A model generated the notes under the pieces. It was given only the letters and a program-made list of their open reading frames with translations. It was not told where the DNA came from and ran no database searches. From Platynereis dumerilii (lineage: Eukaryota > Annelida > Polychaeta > Phyllodocida > Nereididae), in NCBI GenBank assembly GCA_026936325.1, contig JAPTHN010000013.1:15639415-15703414 (forward strand): DNA of 64,000 nt, read 5' to 3'. Of the stretch, positions 23,609 to 32,523 are shown piece by piece. Numbering within the stretch: position 1 is the first letter of the stretch; each line of letters begins with the position of its first letter. Position numbers and translations under genes: made by a program.

Positions 23609-24425
23609 ATCAGGTATAGATTGTCAAACTGTACTATTTCATTCGATCATGAATAACTCAGCCAGGGCAAAAAGTCTGTATTTTTATATCATTAAACATC
23701 CACATAAATTATGTAACAACACTATAGTCCATCGATATCAGAAAATATGTCATGCTAGTCAGTTATCTTTTGTTACTATCACCTGGTTGGCTGTGAATAT
23801 CACTGTTTACAGTCGAAATATCAGGGCCTATGATATTGTAAAAAATACCAACCCTTCAAGGGCGATATTTTTCAACAATGGTTATGACATCACCAGCATT
23901 TCAGCTGCCCGATGAAGTCACAAACCAAACAGTGGCCAAAACAATGGTATTGTGACGTCATATCCATTGTTGCTCCATGGTGACGTCATATTTTTGTAAT
24001 GGCAGAAAATAGTCTCTCTTTATAACTAAAAATTTGAGGTGAAACCAGGTGATAAAAACAAAACAACCACGCGTCAGGTCACTTCTTACAATATCACGAG
24101 CTGTTGTGTGAATTAATATCACTCTCGCACGCAACAGCTCGTGATATTGTTACTCAGTGACCCTGACTTGGGTTGTTTTGTTATAATACTCTACTGGAGG
24201 ATTCATGTTATAAGAGAGCCTGTAAAACTATTAAATCAACTGCCCCATATGGGGTCTCAGACAGCTGTAAAATGCTCCTGCAGAATTTTAACGATTATAA
24301 TAGATATGTTTTAACACTGTTAACCTCTTCGTTTTAACCTTCAGTCTGTGATATCCTGTTTTTATTGTATGTTTTTAGATGTTTTTATACTGTAATCTCT
24401 TTTGAGGCAAATAAAATCATCACTT
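23609..24425 (+). mobile_element. LINE 3' end inside the satellite, copy 2, with an insert
   Basis: The same sequence as 22323-22735, also flanked by CCAGA(C)TTAAGCTAATCAGG, but split after TTATCTTTTGTTA by the 409-bp element at 23777-24185. It resumes with ATACTCTACTGGAGGATTCA. Copy 1 provides the empty site. Confidence 0.6.
23777..24185. mobile_element. 409-bp element TATCACCTGG...GTTTTGTTATA (family M3)
   Basis: The ends TATCACCTGGTTGG and GGTTGTTTTGTTATA match, in reverse orientation, the element at 26670-27252. An internal hairpin pairs ACAATATCACGAGCTGTTG with its complement (about 24090-24160). TGACGTCA and related palindromes recur. The empty site is known from 22323-22735; the length of the target duplication is not clear. 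No coding capacity. Confidence 0.72.
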
Positions 24426-24865
24426 AAATCAATCACTTAATTTATCTTTTTAACTAATGAGCCAGACTTAATTTAATTTTTTTTACTAATTAGGCCAGAT
24501 GTAATTGATCCTTTAACTAATTAGGCCACTCGTAACTGATCTTTTTGACTAATTAGGCCAGATGTAATTGATCTTTTTAACTAATTAGGCCAGACTTAAT
24601 TGATCTTTTTAACTAATTAGGCCAGACTTAATTGATCTTTTTAACTAATTAGGCCAGACTTAATTGATCTTTTTAACTAATTAGGCCAGATGTAATTGAT
24701 CTTTTTAACAAATTAGGCCGGACGTAATTGATCCTTTTAACTAATTAGGCCAGTCGTAATTGATCTGTTTAGCTAATTGGGCCAGACGTAATTGATCTGT
24801 TTAACTAATTAGGCCAGATGTAATTGATCCTTTTAACTAATTAGGTCAGACATAATTGATCTTTA

Positions 24866-25045
24866 GCTTCCAAGATCTTCTCTTTTTTCCAAGGGCCATT
24901 AGGTTAGACAAAAAAAATCTGTAATCTCAATTTTTTTATGATGTTAGTTCCAAACTTTGGGGCAAAGCTCAATTTTTTCGTTGTCAGAAAATCTGCCGGG
25001 TCGAACAATCAGAGAAGTTAGATATTAAGTATGTCTGACCAAACA
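24866..25045. repeat. MITE-like tail ending the satellite array
   Basis: Follows the last unit as ATAATTGATCTTTAGCTTCC, a T-rich part, GTCAGAAAATCTGCCGGGTC, then GAAGTTAGATATTAAGTATG and TCTGACC. The order and sequence resemble the body and far end of the TAA-flanked MITE at 50129-50282, with the satellite in place of a single left end. Confidence 0.6.
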
Positions 25046-25090
25046 TTCTGTGTCAGGTGCAAAGGTGGTCAGTCTAAACTCTGGAGTAAT

Positions 25091-26572
25091 TTATGAATCC
25101 TCCAGCACAATACCTGCTGGCTTGAATTTCTGTTCGATCATTTTATCGACGTACTGACTTTGCTCCTCTGTAAAGTAGTTCTTCCAATCTCCAACTTGGC
25201 CTTTTCTCATAAACGGAGAAACTTGAAAATCCAGGCCGGGACAAGTCGAATAATTCAGCATCGGGTTATCTTTCATTGATTTGAATGAGGTCCGTTCAAC
25301 GATCTTCTGAATCAGTTCATCGGAAAGGTCCTTTTCCAGAAAGGCAGCAACCTGGCGGACTGCTTGTTCCGGGTCTTTCAACATGTCTTCGTACTTGAAA
25401 AACTTCACTCGCGGATCGTCCTTGTAGGCCCACCAACTGAGCTGCATGTCAAAGTAACTTCCGAGATTTAGTTTGTTGTTTTTGAAGAGCTTGAAGAACT
25501 CCCCCCATGATCCGCTCGGATGGAAATAGTAATTAAGCATTTTGTAGAAATGGAAGTAGGAAACCAACATATCCTTCGGATTTCGAATGACTACAATGAC
25601 CTTTGTCTTTCTGCTTTCCATGGTCTTCTTGTAGAAGTGGCTGTAGAGGTGGGTCTTAATGAGTCTTGGAGGTTTCTCAGCTTCAAATCTCTTGAGGCCA
25701 CTTTTGATATTGGGGTTCTCTGGCAGCTCCGCGTTGTCTTCTAAGAAGTTGAACCGGCTAAAAAGTGGTTTTTCGTCAGACCCCTCAAAGTCTCCTTCAG
25801 TCTGGACCTGGTATACAATTTCTTGCATCCAGGTAGTTCCTGAAATTATTTGCATAAATAAGTATGGTGAATATGAACTGCTCTTGTCTTATTGATATTG
25901 GCTTTTAAATACAAATAAATAGCTATTGCAAATTGCAAAGAACAAGGTTGCTCTATGGCCCTTACATATAATTCTGAAAAAGAGGATATGAATTCAAAAA
26001 CCTGACTTTCATTTGATTAAATTGTTGCTCTTTAAACGAATGACAAGGTTGCAAAAACTTCTGTCTCATAGTATTTTTTTCTCAGCACGATGCTTCTTGA
26101 AAAAATGAAAACTTTTATTTTAAGTCCCTAGAAAAGTTATTTAAACAATATATATCAAAGGGGAATTGTTGTCAGTTTTTCTGTGAAATTGTCCTCTTTT
26201 TAATTTCTAACTTCAATGAATAATATAGAATGGCCACAACGCTGAATGGCAAGATAAACTTTCACATGAACCAACTTTCCCGCATAATCTCCATTAAATA
26301 TGAAACAAATAATGATAAGCCCGCTTTAGAAAAAAAAATTTTTGCTTGAAATTATATTTTATATAATTTAAAACTATTTTGAAGAAATGCCTTCCTTGAA
26401 TATTCACAAGTAACAAGCTACCTTAAATGAACTCACCACATTTTGGATAAGTAGCAATCAGGATGTCAGAATCATCCAACAGCGTCTCCTTTATCCGGTC
26501 TAAACCCCAAGCCGGAAAAAAGTTTGACATCACAATCCCTTCATATTCATACTCGTTCCTTGACTCAGCCAT
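25091..26572 (-). CDS. Cytosolic sulfotransferase, copy 3 (two exons)
   Basis: Predicted 294-aa PAPS-dependent sulfotransferase. Exon 1 is 26572-26437 (starts MAESRNEYEYEGIVMSNFFP) and exon 2 is 25839-25091; the donor is G|GTGAGT and the acceptor TTTCAG|GA, phase 1. Motifs: TYPKCGTTW across the splice, KTHLYSHF with the catalytic His, RNPKDMLVSYFHF, RKGQVGDWKNYF. It has three more residues than copies 1 and 2 near residue 84 (DNAELPENPNIKSG) and a distinct loop, MLNYYFHPSGSWGEFF. With copy 4 it forms a second subgroup. The intron, 597 bp, is the shortest of the four and free of large inserts. A 583-bp M3 element lies about 100 bp upstream of the ATG and may affect the promoter (inference). 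Intact as read. Confidence 0.93.
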
Positions 26573-26669
26573 GATCACGAATGACTTTGCTCCAGTTATA
26601 AGGCAACAAAAACCTTACTCCTCTTAGCATAATCCATTCAGGGTACTGAATAGATAGTTGTAGCGACCC

Positions 26670-27252
26670 TATAACAAAACAACCCAAGTCAGGGTCACTG
26701 AGTAACAATATCATGAGCTGTTGTGTGAATTAATTAACCCTTACTGGACTGAAGGGACATTTATGTGCATCCCCAGCTTACTGCCTGAAGGGCCATTTAT
26801 GTCCCTAAAATCTGCTGTTGTCCCTGATGACGTCACAATGCACAATTGTTTTTTTTTGGACTCAGCAGTCCAGTAAGGATTAATATCACTCGAGCCTGCA
26901 GGGCGAGAGTGATATTAATTCACACAACAGCGAGTGATATTGTATGAAGTGCCCTGACGCGTGGTTGTTTTGTTTTTATCACCTGGTTTTACCTCAAATT
27001 TTCAATTATAAAGAGGGACTATTTTCTGTCATTACAAAATATGACGTCACCATGGAGCAACAGTGGAGGTGACGTCACAATCCTATTGTTTTGGCCATTG
27101 CTTGGTTTATGACGTCATCAGGCATCTGAAATGCCGGTGATGTCATTACCATTGTTACAAAATATCGCCCTTGAAGGGTGGTATTTTTTACAATATCATA
27201 GGCGCTGATATTTTGACTGTAAACAGTGATATTCACAGCCAACCAGGTGATA
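26670..27252. mobile_element. M3 element upstream of sulfotransferase copy 3
   Basis: Starts TATAACAAAACAACCC and ends GGTTGGC...CCAGGTGATA reversed, the mirror of 23777-24185. The copy 4 flank (about 35190-35205) runs from TTGTTACGACA straight into GAACTTGG, the equivalent unoccupied site. It contains a second, smaller insertion at 26738-26879. Many TGACGTCA-like palindromes are present. Confidence 0.72.
26738..26879. mobile_element. 142-bp TTAA-flanked MITE nested in M3
   Basis: Ends CCCTTACTGGACTG and the complement of TCCTTACTGGACTG, flanked by TTAA at 26734-26737 and 26880-26883. The sister M3 copy reads GTGTGAATTAATATCACT here without the insert. TTAA duplication and CCC ends are the signature of piggyBac-type elements. 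Non-coding. Confidence 0.72.
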
Positions 27253-27549
27253 AGGAACTTTTTTAGCTACTCCTTGACTTTTTGATCAGCAAGCATGGGC
27301 TGCATGGCTGCAAACCCTAGGCTATAGCGCAAGTTAAATAACTGCTGCTAACCTCTTAAACCTGGATTTTTATTCCGGATTGCCTGGATGTTTTGTTGTT
27401 TGCAAATGGTGCATCTTGCATTAATTCATTGTGGTCTCTAGTAGTGCACTACAGCGGTTCGATAAATACCGGCCGTACCGGTACAGTCTGGACGATTCCC
27501 GAACTGATTTCAAAGCAGCAGTTTCAGTTTGCTTCAATAATGATGTATA

Positions 27550-29498
27550 GAGTAGGTCGGGGCAAGAAGCCCGGGTTAGGTGAGAAGCCCCCCCAGGTTT
27601 ATTTATATCTAAACTTTTCATTTTTGGTGCATTTCCTTATTTTTAGGATTGAAGCTAGAGGCTTTTTAGGTGATGTCACAAATTTTCAAGGCGAACAGCA
27701 CCAAACCATAGTAGGAATTAAAAAAACAAAAAAATGTGCATGGTTTTTGTAACTTTGACTAATTCTTTGAAAGTGATTGTCAGAAATAACTTCGGAAATT
27801 TTTAAAAGTATAATGGATATCTGCATTGCTTCACTTTAGAACCATCACATAAATATGATTTTGATCATGTTTTTTGCCTTTTAGTTCGAAATGTAGAGGT
27901 CAAATTAAAATATGTGGGTTTGGGCGAGATGCCCCGAATGGCATGGGGCATGAGGCCCCCTACACTGGGGCCTCAAAGCTGCTTCAGGAACCATTTAATA
28001 ATGTGTATTTTACCTTAAATCTTGATAGAATAGCTAATTAAAAAGAAAAAAAAAATGGGCCGAAATTGAAACAGGGCAAAAAATATTTAAAAAATGAATG
28101 TATAAAGAGAAAAATTCTGAAATTTTGAAAAAGTTAATAGGATGCCTTAAAAATGATAGAAGAAGCCCAAGAAATAACTTTCAAGCTGAATGCACTCGCA
28201 AAAAACATTGCCTTAGGATTATAATAGGGGGGCTTCTTGCCCGATGGGTGGGGTAAGAAGGCCATTTTCAATTTTTTACAAAAATGGCCATAACTCCTTT
28301 ATTAAAATTGGTAGACATTTGCTGTACTAGTTATAAATCGAGTCAAGTGACATCTCCCTGACAGCATAAGGCCGATTTCATGAAAAGTGCTCTTAAAAGG
28401 TACCTTAAACTTTCCAGCCCTTTTGTTATCTCTCTGTTGCTTCCTGAAGCAAGTAAACCTATTACTAAGTACATCTGTGAGGTAATGAATAAATATCAAT
28501 AAAATATTCCTCAAATATGTAGCTTTTTCCTCTTAAAAAGATATTTTTTTATGCCTCATGAGGACAATTTTGGACGACCAAACTTACTGGTGATCAGACA
28601 TGCTTACTTTGGCACTCTGTAAAATCTGCTAAAACCAATTCAGGAAAATGTAATGGTATGTGATTAATAAAAAGCATCTTGAAAATTATTTTGGAACCAT
28701 TTTTAATTGTCTTGGTCATTATAAAACTAGAAAAAAATGAAAAATAAAAAAATACTGCTAATGTAACTCAATTCCGTCACAGGACACTGAGGTTACATTA
28801 GCAACTTTTACATGGATATTTTTCTGTGTTCTTGCTACTTATGCCAATTTCAAACATGAGATTATAATATTTTATTGAAAAACGTGTCTTATATGCCTAT
28901 ATACATCACCAAAAACATAAACAACAGGATGTGGTACCTGTTTCTTTATTGCTAATGTAACTGCAATTTTGCATCCGTCCATTTCATAGTGTTACATTAG
29001 CAAAATGTGTACATAAAAATAACATTAAAAAACACATGATTAGATCTCAATTTTTTTCTGAACTGAAAGCCAGGTCTCCCAAGAGCAGGCCAGGGTGGTA
29101 GCCTGCTGGTGACTTCATGTATATTGCAGTAGGACCAGCATAAAAAATTCCGTCCTCCATCATTCATCGTTGTTACATTAGCACAAGGCCATATTTTTAG
29201 CTACTCTGACCTACCAATCCAACAGAAAAGACGGTTTACCCATGATTTTTTTTAATGGATTGACACGATAAAAGATTTAGATTTCAGCTTTTTTTGTCCT
29301 GCCAGCTATCCTCAGAAGAAACACCCTGAAAATGTCTGGCCTTATCAGTATAGTGCTAATGTAACTTTTGGACAAGCTGTGGTAAGTCATTTTGCAGCTT
29401 TTTCGTGAAATCTGCCATAAGCATTCAAAGAATCGACCATAAAAAGTAGGTCAAATCGCACCTCGAAGTCAAGGGGGGCTGCTTGCCCCGACCTACTC
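27550..29498. mobile_element. 1.95-kb inverted-repeat element with iterated internal motifs (family M4)
   Basis: GAGTAGGTCGGGGCAAG at the left is matched by its complement at the right, with TA on both sides (27548-27549 and 29499-29500). A related GGGCTTCTTGCCC block sits at 28228-28242. GCTAATGTAAC or its complement GTTACATTAGC occurs at about 28757, 28791, 28952, 28993, 29171 and 29352, twice forming hairpins. No transposase or other domain was recognised. The organisation is like that of M2. Confidence 0.65.
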
Positions 29499-29499
29499 T

Positions 29500-30070
29500 A
29501 TCCAGCTCAAAAAACAATTTTATTGCCGAGATTTGAAAATGTCCACTAAATAATGAAGTGAACTTGAGGGCGTCGTCATCTTGATGTCTGCTCTAGTGTA
29601 TGTCCAACTTTCCGGGCCAAAAATTAGGTTTTCGGGAGACGGTTTTCTCTAAAATGACCATCGTCCCGAGTTTGCGGAAAGACGGTACCAATTGTGGATT
29701 AATCAAGTGAATCGATGATACGTATCGTGTCGAATGTCAGCAACAGCACAGAGCCCTCAACACACTAACCGGTGCAAAAATAGTTAAAATACGAGATGCA
29801 GGCAGGACCATTGGCTTAACAATGTTACGTGTACATTGAGGTTGCTGTTTTATTTAGCGTCAATGTTTTCATAGAGGTTACCTCCATGAATTCATCTACC
29901 TCAATTATTTTACTATTTTGTTTCAATTCGAGGAAATCAGTCAAATACTGCACCAGATATTTTTAACCAGCACAGAAAAAAATATTTTTTCTCACTTTTA
30001 ATCACATTCATAATGCCTCGGGACCAGACCCCTGGAACTTAGTTTTGTCTTAGCTGTAGTGTTCTGTGCT
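29500..30070. other. Intergenic, nothing recognised
   Basis: Unique-looking sequence between the M4 element and the GC-rich repeat. A few CpG-containing stretches (29560-29780) occur, but no supported exon, tandem repeat or inverted repeat. Confidence 0.35.
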
Positions 30071-30079
30071 TATAGGCAA

Positions 30080-30480
30080 TTGAAAGGGCCTGGGCTCGAA
30101 GGCCTCCTCGAGGCCGAGCTCAGGGGCATATTTTGATGGCCCTTGCCTTTGTTCAATCTCAGATGCCAAATCCTTGGCCTTGTCTTGGTCTCGGATGTCC
30201 TGGCCTCGACAACATCACTGCAGTGATGGAAATGGAAAAAAATTTTCGGGGGAGCTCTCGTCTCGTGTGGTAGCGGCCGGCCATTTTTAAAAGAGAAAGA
30301 AATCTTCCACCGGAGCATAATCATGGCTAAAAATACCATGAGGACTGAAAAAGTAACATGATGATTGTAATTTTACCACTGCTCATTGGGGGAGCTGTAG
30401 AAGGGTACAGCTCCCCCTGTTTTTTTGGTCAAGGGAGCTCAGCTCCCCCGAGCTCCCCCGCCCCCCCCCCCCCCCATTTC
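30080..30480. repeat. GC-rich dispersed repeat with CTCGGCC/GAGCTCCCC blocks
   Basis: A GGCATATTTTGATGGCCC, CCAAATCCTTGGCCTTG, TCGGTCTCGGATG-type block at 30120-30210 recurs at 35380-35460. It is followed by GGAGCTC/GAGCTCC palindromes and a poly-C run (30463-30476). Confidence 0.5.
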
Positions 30481-30631
30481 CATCACTGCCCTTTAGTTTG
30501 GTAAAATACTGCAATGTATAGACGGATTCATAGAGGTTTCCTATGAATACATCAATGGTCCATGAAAACCTCCATGTGTTCAGCAAGTGGTGCTGCCTGC
30601 ATGTAAGGCCTACACTCTTATCAACACTATA

Positions 30632-30855
30632 CACTCTAACAAAAAGGTTGTATATGGAACCTTTAAGGGTCCTTTAAGCTGGTATAGATAAGAAATCCTA
30701 AAAGGTTCTTATTCAACCTTTAAACAGGTTCCAACAGCAAGCAAAAACAATATTTAGATAATCTAGCTGCCCTTTCTCTCAATTTGGGAGGATAGGGTCC
30801 TATCATAGGGCCTTCCCACCAGTATTGAACCTTTTCAATTCAGTTGAACCTCACA
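30632..30855. mobile_element. MITE family M5 (ACACTCTTAAC ends), right-truncated
   Basis: Matches the complete copy at 35524-35843 from its left end (CACTCTAACAAAAAGGTT) through AAGGTTCTTATTCAACC to TTTTCAATTCAGTTGAACC, then diverges. The right terminus is missing. Confidence 0.65.
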
Positions 30856-31849
30856 CTCCCTTGCAATCCACTCCAAAGCACACAAAAAAATTTTAAAAAA
30901 CATTACTGGACGCTTTTGCCGTATCCTAATCATGGCACTGAGTAAGGGGGATTCTCAAATAGTTTGTATATTGATAACTTAGAGAAAAGGTCTCAAAAAA
31001 CCAGCATTTATAGCTTTTATACTAGACCTTCCATGAAAGAATAATTGTCTTATAATTGCTCAGAATCAATATCCACCAACATAAAATCTGTTGGCTTTTG
31101 GGGGCCTAAAGCGGCCCCCAAACCCAGTGCCGAATAGGCTTCGGCCCTTCGGGCCTCGCCAAAGCCATCTGCAACAAAACCCCCCCCTTACCTGCTTTCT
31201 GGCTACGCCCCTGCTCACCTTACCCCCTCGGGCAAAACTCCCACCCCCCCCCCAGTCATAAATTCTGAACGGTCCCTAAAAGGAATGAAATATAAATAAC
31301 AGGGAGACGATACCTGATGCTTTTATTAGTAAAACTATGTCGATTAAGGGGAGTTGCAAAGTTTGAGTATTTCTTGTGGGATAATTATGAATTTCATGAA
31401 CTAACATACTTTTGCTATTTACCAACATTGTTTATTTTTCTGCACCATCGTTTTGTTGTTCACCCCTGGGAATAGTAGGCTTAAATTTAACAAGAAAAAG
31501 TGAAGAAAATGACGATACTAGACAATATACTTTATTTTTTAGTCATCAAGAGGGAACCTTTTTATGACAACCCATACATATTTAGCAAAGAACATATTAT
31601 ACAGTAGATAAAGCCACCTACCATCACTTTCATGGCAGTTGCCACTAAAACAACAATGTTTACCTTGAAAACAATGATTTTCTACTGTAAAACGGCAATT
31701 TTCTGTATTCAAAACAGAAGTTGGCTGCTAAGACACTGCTGGTTTTACAATTTACGGTCATTGAATTGAACTTAAAAAAAACCATGCACAATACAAAAGC
31801 GACAAGTAGATTTGAAATGATTAAATTTGATCGCTATTTTACAGTAACA

Positions 31850-32217
31850 TTACAGCGAAACACTTTGATATAGAATTAAAGTGGACTGTGGCACTGTGAA
31901 AATGGCACTTTGTGTGTCATCATGCTGATGATTTGTCATGATCAAACCCAATACTTTCAATGTTAATTTGATTGAAGGAGACTTATCCCACTGGTTGGCG
32001 ACAGCCAAACGAAAGGAATATGCATCTGATTTTCACTCTAAAATTTTTTATTAGAAGTCAAATGGCTTACTCTTGATCATGACTAATCAAACAGCCTCTA
32101 TGTTTCCCATGTTGAAAGTAGAGAAGATGACACTTCATCGGCTATCATGAGTCACGAAGTGCCATTTTCACAGTGCCACAGTCCTCTTTAATTCTATATC
32201 AAAGTGTTTCGCTGTAA
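31850..32217. mobile_element. 368-bp MITE (family M6) with TTACAGCGAAACACTTTG ends
   Basis: Terminal inverted repeats of about 55 bp: TTACAGCGAAACACTTTGAT at the left and its complement at the right, continuing through GACTGTGGCACTGTGAAAAT. Related copies are at 39645-40195. Non-coding; target duplication unclear. Confidence 0.78.
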
Positions 32218-32343
32218 CAGAGAGTATGAAAGATGAGCAGAAAATGATTAATTCTGCAATAAATTGCTTAGAGCGAAGACCAGAACATTAATAGATGAAG
32301 TAAGCCTATAGTTTGCGCCGGGGGTCAACCTATTCTAGTAATA

Positions 32344-32521
32344 CAGTGGTCCCTGCGTTATAAGACCCCCTGTTGTAAGACCGCCTTGCCTTATGTGACC
32401 GCCTTCCTCCTGCACTAAGTAGTATTTTTAGTGCATTTTGCACCCCAACGAGAGACAGCACCCCCACAAGAGACCGCTTCATGACCGCAGAAGGGGCGGT
32501 CTTATAACGCAGGGACCACTG
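32344..32521. mobile_element. 178-bp TA-flanked MITE abutting a sulfotransferase stop codon
   Basis: Ends CAGTGGTCCCTGCGTTATAA and the matching complement, flanked by TA at 32342-32343 and 32522-32523. The right TA lies directly next to the TAA stop (32526-32524) of copy 4. CAGTGGTCCC-type ends with TA duplications are known from pogo/Tigger-like families. Absent from the same place in copy 3. Confidence 0.8.
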
Positions 32522-32523
32522 TA

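Larger units (their letters stand above)
22035..24865. repeat. Large 32-bp satellite array with embedded LINE tails
   Basis: Dozens of units of TTAACTAATTAGGCCAGA plus an AATTGATCTTT half, period 32 bp, interrupted at 22323-22735 and 23609-24425 by two copies of the same LINE tail. The duplicated block suggests that a segment of array plus insert was copied. Units near 24580-24680 are almost identical, so that part is recent. Units at the ends are more diverged. Confidence 0.88.

Noticed and set aside
22035-24865. Regularly spaced 32-bp repeats as a CRISPR array
   Set aside because: The units are contiguous with no unique spacers, and the surrounding genes have introns; this is a eukaryotic satellite.
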